DNA from: Candidatus Thiodiazotropha sp. (ex Monitilora ramsayi)
GTDB lineage: Bacteria > Pseudomonadota > Gammaproteobacteria > Chromatiales > Chromatiaceae
NCBI GenBank assembly: GCA_025655575.1
Contig: JAHXIP010000003.1
Span: forward strand, 124,001 to 188,000
Length of the DNA stretch: 64,000 nucleotides
Reading direction: 5' to 3'
Numbering within the stretch: position 1 is the stretch's first letter; every line of letters starts with the position of its first letter. This document shows, in pieces, positions 52,055 to 62,168 of the stretch. The notes beneath the pieces are model-generated. The model did no database searches. It was given only the letters and a program-made list of their open reading frames with translations, and was not told the DNA's origin. The translations under genes and the position numbers were made by a program.

Positions 52055-53152
52055 ATGCATGAATACATCATCATCGGTGGCGGCCTCATCGGCATGCTTA
52101 CAGCCAGAGAATTGGCCATGGCCGGCAGGCAGGTCACGCTGCTGGAACAAGATCGGGTTGGACGAGAGTCATCCTGGGCGGGTGGCGGCATCATTTCTCC
52201 CCTCTACCCCTGGCGGTACGATCCCTCAATCACAGCATTGGCCAGTTGGGGGCAACACTACTATCCCGAACTGATGGCAGCTCTCTATAAAGAGAGCGGT
52301 ATCGATCCGGAATATACCAGGAACGGCCTTCTCATCGTTGAACCGGAAGACAACGAGCAGGCCCTCACCTGGGGAAAGGCCACACAGCAATCACTGTCTA
52401 ATCTAGAGAAAACCGCTATCGGCGACTGTGAACCGGCGCTCACTACGACAGCAAATAAGGCAATCTGGATGCCCGAGGTTGCGCAGGTACGCAATCCCAG
52501 GCTGGTCAAGGCTACCTACGGCTCCATAGAGAAGCGGCTGGAGATTCGTGAGAACTGCCGTGTTTCCAAATTATTGGCTAGAGACGGTCGCATACAAGGC
52601 TTAGAGACGGATTCCGGTAACATAGCCGCTAAACAGGTGATCGTCTGCGCAGGCGCCTGGACGGGCGATCTACTTAAAGGCCTAGTCATTCGTCCTAGCA
52701 TCGAACCGGTACTGGGACAGATGATCCTATTCCATTCAAAGCCCAATGCCATTTCACGTATTGTCCTGCATCAAGATAGATACGTTATCCCGCGACGTGA
52801 CGGAAGGGTTCTGGTTGGCAGCACCCTCGAGCATAGAGGCTTTGACAAGACCACTACGCAAGCTGCTAAAGAGGCTTTGAAGGACTACGCCTTAGCGCAT
52901 TTTCCACTACTCAGAGAGGCCAAAATCGAACATCATTGGGCCGGCCTGCGTCCCGGCTCACCCAGCGGCATACCCTACATTGGCCCTGTTCCCGGTATTC
53001 AAGGTCTCTATCTCAATGCCGGTCATTTTCGAAACGGCGTAGTGCTTGGCCCCGCTTCGGCCCGCCTGATGAGTGACATTGTCCTGGATAGAGAACCGAT
53101 CCTCCCATCAACACCTTACGCACTTGACGCTCACAGAGACCAAGTCAGCTAG
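52055..53152 (+). CDS. thiO: Glycine oxidase ThiO
   Basis: FAD enzyme that oxidises glycine to the imine used to build the thiazole of thiamine. The N-terminal EYIIIGGGLIGMLTARELA, the WAGGGIISPLYPW loop and the C-terminal GLRPGSPSGIPYIGP stretch match ThiO/DadA-type oxidases; 365 residues is normal. ATG at 52055 chosen because it starts the FAD fold; the frame is open 12 codons upstream. Next to the fimU-pil cluster as in Pseudomonas, where thiO is also a neighbour. Confidence 0.87.
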   Translation: MHEYIIIGGGLIGMLTARELAMAGRQVTLLEQDRVGRESSWAGGGIISPLYPWRYDPSITALASWGQHYYPELMAALYKESGIDPEYTRNGLLIVEPEDNEQALTWGKATQQSLSNLEKTAIGDCEPALTTTANKAIWMPEVAQVRNPRLVKATYGSIEKRLEIRENCRVSKLLARDGRIQGLETDSGNIAAKQVIVCAGAWTGDLLKGLVIRPSIEPVLGQMILFHSKPNAISRIVLHQDRYVIPRRDGRVLVGSTLEHRGFDKTTTQAAKEALKDYALAHFPLLREAKIEHHWAGLRPGSPSGIPYIGPVPGIQGLYLNAGHFRNGVVLGPASARLMSDIVLDREPILPSTPYALDAHRDQVS

Positions 53153-53173
53153 ACCCGACATCAACTAGGCGAC

Positions 53174-53179
53174 TATAAT
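53174..53179 (+). promoter_or_regulatory. -10 element of the tRNA-Thr gene
   Basis: TATAAT 13 bases before the tRNA, followed by a GC-rich discriminator (GCCGCC) as in stringently controlled stable-RNA promoters. Confidence 0.55.
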
Positions 53180-53191
53180 TGCCGCCTTCCA

Positions 53192-53267
<76 letters not shown>

Positions 53268-53394
53268 TTATTATCCCGCCTCGAGGTCACACCTAAGATG
53301 GTGTTGCGGCAGTGGGCGTTAAAGGAGTCCGGAACTGGATTTTCATCAGGTTCATTATTAACCTGACTAAACCAACATCAAAACCGGTTTGCCT

Positions 53395-53730
53395 ATGCGT
53401 ATATTCAAGATCGTGTTTCTCAACCAAGGGAAGGTCTATGAAATCTTTGCTCGTATGGTGCGGCAAGGTGAGCTCTATGGCTTCGTCGAGATCGAAGATC
53501 TGATTTTCCAGGAGAGCGGGTCATTGCTGGTCGACCCTTCAGCTGAAAAACTGAAGGAGGAGTTCTCCGGCGTCCATCGCACACGCATCCCGATCCATTC
53601 CGTCATCCGCATCGACGAGGTGGAGAAGAACGAGCATGGACCCGGCAAGATTACCGAGATTGATGGAGACTCCAACATCACGCCTTTCCCTCATCATTTC
53701 CCGGGCCCCAGAAAAACCCCTGACAAATAA
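53395..53730 (+). CDS. DUF1820 family protein
   Basis: 111 residues of a small conserved gammaproteobacterial family (RIFKIVFLNQGKVYEIFAR, then FVEIEDLIF). Function unknown. The ATG at 53395 is preferred to a TTG two codons earlier. Confidence 0.85.
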   Translation: MRIFKIVFLNQGKVYEIFARMVRQGELYGFVEIEDLIFQESGSLLVDPSAEKLKEEFSGVHRTRIPIHSVIRIDEVEKNEHGPGKITEIDGDSNITPFPHHFPGPRKTPDK

Positions 53731-53809
53731 CCTCACTATTGAGAATGCGCATTGCTGCACCGGATCAGACTTTTGACAATACCCCCTCCCCTCAAAAGTC
53801 TCGATCATT

Positions 53810-54382
53810 ATGAACGCCTGTGTATTTCGTCATAGATTCTGGTTGTTTCTCTCCCTTTTACTCACCCTATCCGCATGCACAGCGGAACCGGAAACGGCTG
53901 ACGATCAAATCCCTCCCCTACTGACTGCTGCCGAAAATGGTGATCTACCGACAATTCAGCGGCTGACCGCTGAAAATTCAGCTGTTGACATCAGAGACGC
54001 TTGCCTTTGGACACCTTTGATGAAGGCAGCACTCAATGGCCATAGGGAAGCCGTGCTTCAACTGATCCAAGCCAGTGCTGACGTCAATCTGGTGGACAAA
54101 GGTGGCTACTCAGCGCTCATGTTAGCCGCCTCTAATAACCATGCCGATATCATCGATCTGCTCATCAACGCAGGCGCCAACCCTGATCTGGTTGAGCAAA
54201 CCGGCGGCTTCACTGCAATGATCTGGTCGGCAAAACTCGGTCATACCGCTGCAATCAGACAACTGATCAGCGCCCAGGCTGATGCCACAGCCCAGGACTA
54301 TGATGGTAAAAGCGCGCTCGACTGGGCAAAAGAGATGAAGCATGCAGAGATCATCACCCTTCTGAGTCAATATACGGAGTAA
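53810..54382 (+). CDS. Ankyrin-repeat lipoprotein
   Basis: 190 residues: lipoprotein signal with lipobox LSAC (residues ~20-23), then four ankyrin repeats (for example TPLMKAALNGHREAVLQLI and SALMLAASNNHADIIDLLI). Probably an envelope-anchored protein-binding scaffold; partner unknown. Confidence 0.87.
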   Translation: MNACVFRHRFWLFLSLLLTLSACTAEPETADDQIPPLLTAAENGDLPTIQRLTAENSAVDIRDACLWTPLMKAALNGHREAVLQLIQASADVNLVDKGGYSALMLAASNNHADIIDLLINAGANPDLVEQTGGFTAMIWSAKLGHTAAIRQLISAQADATAQDYDGKSALDWAKEMKHAEIITLLSQYTE

Positions 54383-54519
54383 AGACACGCAACACCCCCA
54401 AACATTAGAATCTTCTGAAAAACTGACCTACATCATAGCCTCGGCACAAAGGCGGTTTATGATTTACAAACACATGAGTCCACGAAAATCCTGTGAAGGC
54501 AGGCCGGGAGGAATTCTCT

Positions 54520-54981
54520 ATGACCGCACAAATCACGAACGACCAAGGACTGCGGGAAGCACTGAACACCCTCACACTCTCACAACAAAGGGAGCTAGGC
54601 GGCCTATTCGTTGCCAGTGTCGGCCACCTCAGTAATGATCCAAGAATCGGAAGAGCGCTGGAAGCGGCGGCCGATGCGGGTACGACTCCCCAGGCTTTGG
54701 AAGAATCGTATAAATCGGTCAAGGCCTTCGCAACACAGAGCTACACAGCTTGTGGCAGCGATGCAGACTGGGCGGCCCAGGCAGAACATTTCGTTGCCGC
54801 AGCAGCCGCTGCGAGCCTCGCACCTGAAGATCAAACAGGCGCAAAGGGGAACAATGCCTGGAAAGCAGCCATGCAGGCCCGCATGGCGAAAAACTGCGAA
54901 ATGATCCTCAACGATGAGGGCGGCGTCGCCAATGAGGCGGAAAAGCAGTACCAGATGGCACAGAAGTATCTGGGCGGATAA
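54520..54981 (+). CDS. Hypothetical soluble protein
   Basis: 153 residues from the ATG at 54520, which has GGGAGG 9 bases upstream; a GTG at 54493 is rejected. Alanine-rich and helical, with two cysteines, no signal peptide or known domain. Confidence 0.65.
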   Translation: MTAQITNDQGLREALNTLTLSQQRELGGLFVASVGHLSNDPRIGRALEAAADAGTTPQALEESYKSVKAFATQSYTACGSDADWAAQAEHFVAAAAAASLAPEDQTGAKGNNAWKAAMQARMAKNCEMILNDEGGVANEAEKQYQMAQKYLGG

Positions 54982-55061
54982 CCAGTCTAATTGACAGTTA
55001 AGTCGAGAAAAAGTGCGCTTCTGGCAGTGATCAGGAGCGCCTATTGACTCAGTCTGTAATG

Positions 55062-55084
55062 GCGGGGTTGTTCTGGTACCCCGC
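55062..55084. terminator. Two-way terminator between convergent genes
   Basis: Perfect 7-bp inverted repeat GCGGGGT ... ACCCCGC with a 9-base loop, touching the pilU stop codon; on the plus strand it is followed by TTATTT. Confidence 0.65.
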
Positions 55085-56206
55085 TTATTTACCGTCCATC
55101 AGCGTAATCCCATCGAGGCCATCCACCAGGGCATCTTTGGCGCGACTGGCACCCAGCTTGATCATCAAGCGGACATCATTGGTTGAATCGGCATAGGCCA
55201 GTGCATTCTCATAGCTGATGACCCCTTCTTCATAAAGCTGATAGAGGTGCTGATCGAAGGTGATCATGCCGTGTTCCGTTGAACGCTTCATCAACTCTTT
55301 CAGTTTGTGGATCTCGCCTTTTCTGATCAACTCTGCCGCCAACGGCGTATTAAGCATGACCTCGATTGCAGCCCGTCGCCCCGTACCATCTGCCTTTGGA
55401 ATCAGCTGCTGGGCCACGATGGCTTTCAGATTGAGGGAGAGATCCATGAAGATCTGGTCCCTGGCATCCTCTGGGAAAAAGTGGATGATGCGATCCAGCG
55501 CCTGGTTGGCATTGTTCGCATGTAGTGTCGAGAGACAGAGATGGCCCGTCTCGGCAAACGATATAGCATGCTCCATGGTTTTGCGGGTTCGGATCTCACC
55601 GATCAGAATCACATCCGGTGCCTGCCGCAGGGTGTTCTTCAGTGCCACTTCATAAGAGTCGGTATCTATACCCACCTCACGCTGGGTAATGATACAGCTG
55701 TTGTGATCGTGAATGTACTCAATGGGATCTTCAATACTGATAATGTGGCCATCACCCCGGGTATTGCGATAGCCAATCATGGACGCCAGGGAGGTTGATT
55801 TACCGGTGCCTGTCGCACCCACAAAAATGACCAAACCGCGCTTGGTCATGGAGAGATCCTGCAAAATTGGGGGAAGATAGAGTGATTCGAGGGTGGGTAT
55901 GCGATTCTCTATACGTCGCAGAACCATACCCACCGCATCGCGTTGGATAAAAGCGCTGACGCGAAACCGGCCGATACCCTTGGCGCTGATGGCGAAGTTA
56001 CACTCTTTGGTCTCATCAAATTCCCGCTGCTGGGTATCTGTCATGATGCTATAAGCCAACGATTTCGTCTGCTTGGCCGTAAACACCGTCTTGTTGACCG
56101 GGTGTATCTTACCGTCCACCTTCATGGACGGCTCACGACCGGCCGTAATGAAGAGATCGGACGCCTTGTTCTTGACCATCATGGACAGCAGCGGACCCAG
56201 TTCCAT
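55085..56206 (-). CDS. pilU: Type IV pilus retraction ATPase PilU
   Basis: 373 residues; Walker A GATGTGKSTS, the PilT-like asp/his boxes (SIEDPIEYIHDHN, TGHLCLSTLHANNA) and LIRKGEIHKLKELMKRS in place of the PilT AIRNLIRE motif, which separates PilU from PilT. Works with PilT to retract pili. Downstream of pilT with 61 bases between. Confidence 0.94.
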   Translation of the reverse strand: MELGPLLSMMVKNKASDLFITAGREPSMKVDGKIHPVNKTVFTAKQTKSLAYSIMTDTQQREFDETKECNFAISAKGIGRFRVSAFIQRDAVGMVLRRIENRIPTLESLYLPPILQDLSMTKRGLVIFVGATGTGKSTSLASMIGYRNTRGDGHIISIEDPIEYIHDHNSCIITQREVGIDTDSYEVALKNTLRQAPDVILIGEIRTRKTMEHAISFAETGHLCLSTLHANNANQALDRIIHFFPEDARDQIFMDLSLNLKAIVAQQLIPKADGTGRRAAIEVMLNTPLAAELIRKGEIHKLKELMKRSTEHGMITFDQHLYQLYEEGVISYENALAYADSTNDVRLMIKLGASRAKDALVDGLDGITLMDGK

Positions 56207-56267
56207 AGTTAAATCCTCTTCGTCATTCTTTATCTTTCGTAGATATCCTGCTCACCGTACAGAATAG

Positions 56268-57302
56268 CTACATCTGCTCTTTGTTCTGTGCCTTGGCCTT
56301 GGCATCCAGGCGGCTGACAATGCCTTTCTGTACGAGTTCTTTCAGCGCCTGATCCATCGTCTGCATACCATAAGCCTGGCCTGTCTGGATGGCGGAATAC
56401 ATCTGCGCCACCTTATCTTCCCGGATCAGATTACGGATAGCCGGTGTGCCTACCATGATCTCCCAGGCAGCGATTCGACCCCCACCGATCTTCTTCAACA
56501 GTGTCTGTGCGATAACTGACCGCAGAGACTCTGACAACATGGAACGCACCATGGACTTCTCGCCGGCGGGAAATACATCGATTATTCGGTCGATGGTCTT
56601 CGCCGCGGAACTGGTATGTAGCGTACCGAAAACAAGATGTCCGGTTTCCGCCGCAGTCAATGCCAGACGGATGGTCTCCAGATCACGCAACTCACCCACC
56701 AGGATGATGTCCGGATCCTCACGCAAGGCGGAGCGCAACGCCTCGGCGAATCCCAGGGTATCTCTGTGTACCTCGCGCTGGTTGATCAAACATTTCTTAC
56801 TGGCGTGTACGAACTCGATGGGATCCTCAATGGTGAGGATATGTGAGTAGTCGTTGTCATTCTTGTAATCCATCATGGCGGCCAGGGTAGTCGACTTACC
56901 CGAACCGGTTGGCCCAGTCACCAGTACCAGTCCACGGGGAACATCCACAATCTCCCTGAAAGTCTGAGGACAACCAAGGTCCTCCAGGGTCAACACTTTG
57001 GAAGGGATGGTACGAAATACCGCCGATGCGCCGCGAGCCTGATTAAAGGCATTAACACGAAAACGTGCCAGGCCGGGGATCTCGAAGGAGAAGTCTGTCT
57101 CGAGAAATTCCTCAAAGTCCTTGCGCTGTTTATCATTCATGATGTCATACACCAGGGCATGCACCACCTTATGTTCCAATGCCGGCACATTGATTCGACG
57201 GATGTCGCCATCCACACGGATCATCGGCGGCAACCCTGCCGAGAGATGCAGGTCCGAGGCATTGTGCTTCACACTGAAAGCAAGTAATTCAGCGATATCC
57301 AT
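56268..57302 (-). CDS. pilT: Type IV pilus retraction ATPase PilT
   Basis: 344 residues; Walker A TGPTGSGKST, GTLHTSSA histidine box and the diagnostic PAIRNLIREDKV motif. Hexameric motor that retracts pili. Divergent from yggS, the usual gammaproteobacterial order. Confidence 0.96.
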   Translation of the reverse strand: MDIAELLAFSVKHNASDLHLSAGLPPMIRVDGDIRRINVPALEHKVVHALVYDIMNDKQRKDFEEFLETDFSFEIPGLARFRVNAFNQARGASAVFRTIPSKVLTLEDLGCPQTFREIVDVPRGLVLVTGPTGSGKSTTLAAMMDYKNDNDYSHILTIEDPIEFVHASKKCLINQREVHRDTLGFAEALRSALREDPDIILVGELRDLETIRLALTAAETGHLVFGTLHTSSAAKTIDRIIDVFPAGEKSMVRSMLSESLRSVIAQTLLKKIGGGRIAAWEIMVGTPAIRNLIREDKVAQMYSAIQTGQAYGMQTMDQALKELVQKGIVSRLDAKAKAQNKEQM

Positions 57303-57514
57303 TCATTCCCCCATGATGAAACTGATGCAACTTATCTCTAGTCATATCGACCCAATGCCTGATAAGTTTAGTAGGCACACGGCCATAGGTTGAGCCGGCA
57401 TGGCAAAGTTAACCAGACCAAGCCGACCTCGTTAGCGCCCTATATGGCTAGGAAGTAATATACTAGGCAGATAACGAAAAATCTGTTCCAACGGCAATTT
57501 TTTTTATTTCTGAC

Positions 57515-58228
57515 GTGATCGATCCCAAAATACCCACCAATGATCTGCTCGGACAGCGCTACCAGGCCTTGCTAAAGCGTGTCCGAATGGCCGAGGCAGC
57601 CTGTGGCCGGAACTCCGATACTCACCTGTTAGCAGTGAGTAAAACCCGAACCGCAGATGAGATACGTGGACTGGCAGCATTGGGTCAGTTCCGATTCGGT
57701 GAGAATTATCTGCAGGAAGCGGAGGCAAAGATCAAACAACTGCGCGACCTCCCCCTGGAATGGCATTTCATTGGCCGTATCCAGAGCAACAAAACCCGCT
57801 CCATCGCCGAGCACTTCGATTGGGTACACAGTGTAGCCAGCCTCAAACACGCCAGACGGCTCAGTGAACAGCGTCCGCCACATCTGCCCCCACTCAATAT
57901 TTGCCTACAGGTCAACACCAGTGGAGAAACCAGCAAGGATGGGCACAATCCTGAATCTCTATCCTCACTTCTGATGGACTACGCATCCCTACCCAACCTA
58001 CAGATCCGTGGATTGATGACTATTCCGGCACCGACTGAAGGAGATTCGGATATGGCCCACCCTTTCCGGCTGCTTCGCAGCTTGCGTGACCGCCTATCCA
58101 GCCCACAATTACCCTTTGAAACCCTATCCATGGGCATGTCGAATGACCTGGAGGCCGCCATTTCCGAGGGTGCCACCATCATTCGAATCGGCACCGCAAT
58201 TTTCGGCCCACGTGGGTATAATCACTAA
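57515..58228 (+). CDS. yggS: Pyridoxal phosphate homeostasis protein YggS
   Basis: 237 residues, PLP-binding TIM barrel of the PLPBP family: lysine in LLAVSKTRTADEI, FGENYLQEAEAK and the C-terminal LSMGMSNDLEAAI phosphate loop. Starts with GTG at 57515. First gene of yggS-proC-yggT-yggU. Confidence 0.93.
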   Translation: MIDPKIPTNDLLGQRYQALLKRVRMAEAACGRNSDTHLLAVSKTRTADEIRGLAALGQFRFGENYLQEAEAKIKQLRDLPLEWHFIGRIQSNKTRSIAEHFDWVHSVASLKHARRLSEQRPPHLPPLNICLQVNTSGETSKDGHNPESLSSLLMDYASLPNLQIRGLMTIPAPTEGDSDMAHPFRLLRSLRDRLSSPQLPFETLSMGMSNDLEAAISEGATIIRIGTAIFGPRGYNH

Positions 58229-58263
58229 CTTCAAACCAAGCATCGATAGAAATAAAGACAACG

Positions 58264-59097
58264 ATGACAAGCAGCAAACTCACATTCGTCGGCGGCGGCA
58301 ATATGGCCACCAGTCTGATTGCCGGTCTGATAGCCGATGGCTACGACAGCCAATTAATCACAGTCAGCGATCTGGACAGCGAAAAACTGGCTCAGATGGC
58401 AGCCAGGTTCGGGATTCACACCGAGCCCGACAACGCAAAGGCTATCGAAGACGCCGGCATCGTCGTCCTGGCCGTCAAACCGCAAGTCCTGGAAAGCGTA
58501 GCTCGGGGTTTGGCAGAGACTCTGCAAAATACCCAGCCCTTAGTCATCTCCATCGCAGCGGGCGTACAGGAGACGATTTTACGTGACTGGCTTGGCGGTG
58601 ATGTGACGCTGGTTCGCAGCATGCCCAATACGCCGGCAATGATCCAATCGGGCGCAACCGGGCTGTATGCCGGTCCCGGCGTCACCGATGAGCAACGGGA
58701 TATGGCCGAAAACATCCTGCGCGCAGTCGGCCTCACCCGTTGGGTGGATGACGAGGCGCAGATGGATGCGGTCACGGCGGTTTCCGGCAGTGGACCGGCC
58801 TACTTTTTTCTCATCATGGAGGCGATGGAAGCTGCCGCCATTGAGATGGGACTCGACAATGAGACGGCTCGCCTGCTGGTTCTCCAGACTGCACTGGGTG
58901 CATCCCGCATGGCGATGGAGAGCAGCGACTCGCCTGCCACCCTTCGGGAAAGAGTCACTTCACCCGGCGGCACGACGGAACGCGCACTGGGCATCCTGGA
59001 AGAGGGCAAGCTCAGAGAGTTGTTCGCAAAAGCCTTAAGTGGTGCACAAACCCGTTCTCAGGAACTCTCCAACATGCTGGGACACCGATTGCCATGA
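58264..59097 (+). CDS. proC: Pyrroline-5-carboxylate reductase
   Basis: 277 residues. Last step of proline synthesis; NAD(P)H-binding FVGGGNMATSL, SGSGPAYFF and the C-terminal TSPGGTTERAL signatures. Overlaps yggT by 4 bases (ATGA). Confidence 0.95.
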   Translation: MTSSKLTFVGGGNMATSLIAGLIADGYDSQLITVSDLDSEKLAQMAARFGIHTEPDNAKAIEDAGIVVLAVKPQVLESVARGLAETLQNTQPLVISIAAGVQETILRDWLGGDVTLVRSMPNTPAMIQSGATGLYAGPGVTDEQRDMAENILRAVGLTRWVDDEAQMDAVTAVSGSGPAYFFLIMEAMEAAAIEMGLDNETARLLVLQTALGASRMAMESSDSPATLRERVTSPGGTTERALGILEEGKLRELFAKALSGAQTRSQELSNMLGHRLP

Positions 59098-59687
59098 GCG
59101 GAAGCTACCTCGCCAATCCAATGATTTTTCTGGTACAGACCCTGTTTGGCCTCTACATATTAGCGGTGCTGTTAAGATTTCTGTTACAGCTTGTACATGC
59201 CGATTTTTTCAACCCCATCTCCCAGTTTCTGGTCAAAGCAACCAATCCGCCGCTTAAGATCTTGCGCCGGTTTATTCCTGGCCTCGGCGGCATTGATCTC
59301 GCCGCTGTGATCCTCGCCTGGCTGCTCAAGGCCATCGAACTCCTGCTGGTGCTCAGCATCTCAGGAAATGCCGTGAACCTACTCGGCCCACTGGTCTGGG
59401 CCATACCGGAGTTGGTGGAACTGGTGATCAATATCTTCCTTTTTGCCGTTTTGATCCAAGTGATCCTCAGCTGGGTCAACCCCGGCAGTTACAATCCGGC
59501 AACAGCATTGCTCTACAGCCTTACGGGGCCGGTCATGCGTCCCGCGCAGAAGCTATTACCCCCCATGGGAGGCCTTGATCTTTCACCCATGCTAGTGATG
59601 ATCGGGCTGGTACTATTAAAAATGCTCCTTTTGCCTCCCCTTAAGGCGCTCACTGGGAGTCCATTCGGTAGCACCCCTTTTCTATGA
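59094..59687 (+). CDS. yggT: YggT family membrane protein
   Basis: 197 residues, two YggT repeats each with a pair of helices (NPMIFLVQTLFGLY, then NPISQFLVKATNPPLKILRRFIPG; and VNPGSYNPATALLYSLTGPVMRPAQ). Unknown function, linked to ion homeostasis in E. coli. Overlaps proC and yggU by ATGA. Confidence 0.92.
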   Translation: MSGSYLANPMIFLVQTLFGLYILAVLLRFLLQLVHADFFNPISQFLVKATNPPLKILRRFIPGLGGIDLAAVILAWLLKAIELLLVLSISGNAVNLLGPLVWAIPELVELVINIFLFAVLIQVILSWVNPGSYNPATALLYSLTGPVMRPAQKLLPPMGGLDLSPMLVMIGLVLLKMLLLPPLKALTGSPFGSTPFL

Positions 59688-59968
59688 CCTGGCACCGTTG
59701 GGAGGGTGATGACCTGATTTTGCACCTGCGCGTGCAACCCAAAGGCAGTAAAGATGCGCTAGTCGGCCCTTATGGCGATAAAGAATATAAGGTTACACTG
59801 ACCGCCCCCCCGGTGGATGGCAGGGCCAACACCCATCTGCTGAAGTTCATTGCCAAGACCTTCGGTCTGCCATGTGCAAGGGTAATTCTTGAATCCGGCC
59901 TCCACTCCCGAAGTAAATGCCTGCGGCTAAAGTCCCCTACACAGCTGCCGATATTTCCGGGAGATTGA
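59684..59968 (+). CDS. yggU: DUF167 family protein YggU
   Basis: 94 residues with the family pattern LRVQPKGSKDALVG and APPVDGRANTHLLKFIA. Last gene of the cluster, overlapping yggT. Confidence 0.92.
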   Translation: MTWHRWEGDDLILHLRVQPKGSKDALVGPYGDKEYKVTLTAPPVDGRANTHLLKFIAKTFGLPCARVILESGLHSRSKCLRLKSPTQLPIFPGD

Positions 59969-60084
59969 ATGACCCGGTTTTTTCACTGGGTTTGGTATTA
60001 GGCCACACCTCGCGTATCATTTGCCAATGGGCTGTGTGTTGCGGGTAACGGCCTGTTCTGTCAGGGGAATCACGGGAAAAGGGT

Positions 60085-62061
60085 ATGGACAAAGTACGAT
60101 TTCAAGAACAGCTGCAAGCCTACGAACAGTGGAAGATGGATGTCATCAACACGATCGAGGAGTATGGCCCCTGGCTGGAAGAGAACGACATGTCTTCCGG
60201 GGACACCCAACAGCGTATTGAACACACTCTTGAAGCACTCAGAAGCGACAAGCTGACCATCGCCTTCGTCGCAGAATTCTCCCGCGGCAAAACCGAACTG
60301 ATCAACGGGATCTTTTTCGCCGACTTCGGACGCCGTTTGCTGCCATCGGATGCAGGGCGCACAACCATGTGCCCGACCGAGATCTTCTACGACGACAAGC
60401 GTGACGAGGCCTACGTGAGGCTTCTGCCGATCGAGACCCGACTGCAGGACATCAGCCTGACAAAATTGCGCAAGGACACCAAGCAATGGGTTCACTACCC
60501 CTTGGAAACTGACTCTGTGGAGCAGATGCAGGCGGCCTTGAGCGAGGTCATCCAGACCAAGAGCGTGACCCTCGAAGAAGCCAAGCACCTGGGGCTTTAT
60601 AGCCCCGACCTGCACCCACATCAGTCACAGCCGCCGGAGATGATTGAGATCCCCAAGTGGCGACATGCCCTGATCAGCTTCCCGCATCACTTACTGAAAA
60701 AAGGCCTGACCATCCTCGACACCCCAGGACTCAATGCCTTGGGTACAGAGCCCGAGCTGACTCTAAACATGCTGCCAGCTGCACAGGCCGTACTGTTCGT
60801 ACTCGGCGCTGACACCGGCGTCACGCGTAGCGATATGGAAATCTGGCAACACCACATCAAGGGCTTCCAAAGCGGACGGCAACGCGGCCTGATGGTGGTC
60901 CTGAATAAGATCGACACCCTGTGGGATGATCTGCGTGAGACCGAAGATGTACATGACGCCATCTACAATCAACAAACCGCCACCGCCGGTCTGTTGGGCA
61001 TTGAATCCCGTTCAGTCTTTCCCGTCTCTGCGCAAAAAGGTCTGCTGGCCAAGATCAAAACCGATGACCAATTGCTGGAGAAGAGCGGACTGCTCGACCT
61101 TGAAAATTATCTGGGCCAGGATGTCCTCGGCATAAAACAGCAGATTATTCTCGAGACTGTCGGCGCTGATGTTGGACAGATGCTAGATAACAGCCGCAGC
61201 ATACTGTCAGGCAAGCTCAACGACACCAAGCGCCAATTGGAAGAGCTGGAAGAGTTGAGCGATAAGAGTGACGATGTCATCACCAATCTGATGGAGAAGA
61301 CACGCACAGAGCAGGCTCAGTACTTGCGGGATGTGGAGAGCTTCCAGCAGAGCCGCAAACAGCTCAAACTGCAGGCAGACCAACTGAGTCAAACCCTCAA
61401 TCTGGAATCGCTCAACGATATCATCGATCGTTGCAGAAAGGAGATGACCAACAGTTGGACCACCAGCGGCATGAAGGCTTCCATGAAGAATCTCTTCGAG
61501 GAGATTCGCCGTGTGATGCTTAATGTGGTTACCCAAAGTGAGCAGACAAGAAAGCTGATCCGTTCCATCTACCGAAAATTTCAAAACGAACATGGCTTCG
61601 CTGTGGTGCAGCCAAAGATGTTCTCAATCGTCAAATACCGGGTTGAACTTGAGTTACTGCATCAGGAGGCCGAGGTTTTCCGTAATAGCCCCGTGACCGC
61701 CATGATGGAACAGAACTTCGTGGTCAAACGCTTCTTCTCGGCCCTGGTTGAACGGGCACGCGAGATATTCAGTCATGCCGACGATGAGATAGACGGCTGG
61801 CTGAGCAACACCCTCGAACCTCTTGTGATGCAGATCAAGGACCACAAGGAGATGATGGAAAAGCGGCTGAATAATCTGCAGAAAATCGGACAGTCACGTA
61901 ATACTCTGCAGTACCGCATCCTTGAGCTGCAAGAACAGTATACCGAGCTGGCCAGACAGTTGACCGCACTGCGCAACATGGCCAATCGCATCAACAACAA
62001 CCGCCCGCTACACCAGGCTGAAAGACCCAAACCCAAGCTGGTCAAGCAGAGCGCCTCCTGA
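60085..62061 (+). CDS. Dynamin-like GTPase
   Basis: 658 residues. GTPase domain with G1 AEFSRGKTELING, G3 DTPGLN and G4 LNKIDTL, followed by a long helical stalk with coiled coils (~370-450 and 590-640). Bacterial dynamin-like proteins remodel membranes. No second dynamin gene lies alongside, which is unusual because these proteins often come in pairs. Start supported by AAAAGGG upstream. Confidence 0.87.
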   Translation: MDKVRFQEQLQAYEQWKMDVINTIEEYGPWLEENDMSSGDTQQRIEHTLEALRSDKLTIAFVAEFSRGKTELINGIFFADFGRRLLPSDAGRTTMCPTEIFYDDKRDEAYVRLLPIETRLQDISLTKLRKDTKQWVHYPLETDSVEQMQAALSEVIQTKSVTLEEAKHLGLYSPDLHPHQSQPPEMIEIPKWRHALISFPHHLLKKGLTILDTPGLNALGTEPELTLNMLPAAQAVLFVLGADTGVTRSDMEIWQHHIKGFQSGRQRGLMVVLNKIDTLWDDLRETEDVHDAIYNQQTATAGLLGIESRSVFPVSAQKGLLAKIKTDDQLLEKSGLLDLENYLGQDVLGIKQQIILETVGADVGQMLDNSRSILSGKLNDTKRQLEELEELSDKSDDVITNLMEKTRTEQAQYLRDVESFQQSRKQLKLQADQLSQTLNLESLNDIIDRCRKEMTNSWTTSGMKASMKNLFEEIRRVMLNVVTQSEQTRKLIRSIYRKFQNEHGFAVVQPKMFSIVKYRVELELLHQEAEVFRNSPVTAMMEQNFVVKRFFSALVERAREIFSHADDEIDGWLSNTLEPLVMQIKDHKEMMEKRLNNLQKIGQSRNTLQYRILELQEQYTELARQLTALRNMANRINNNRPLHQAERPKPKLVKQSAS

Positions 62062-62168
62062 TCGACATTTGACGCCTCCTAATCGCCCGGCTTCACCGCC
62101 GGGTGATGATCGACTACACTCCAAGCACAAGATTGGTCAAAAAGACCAGCATCCAAAGGAGGCTCTAC

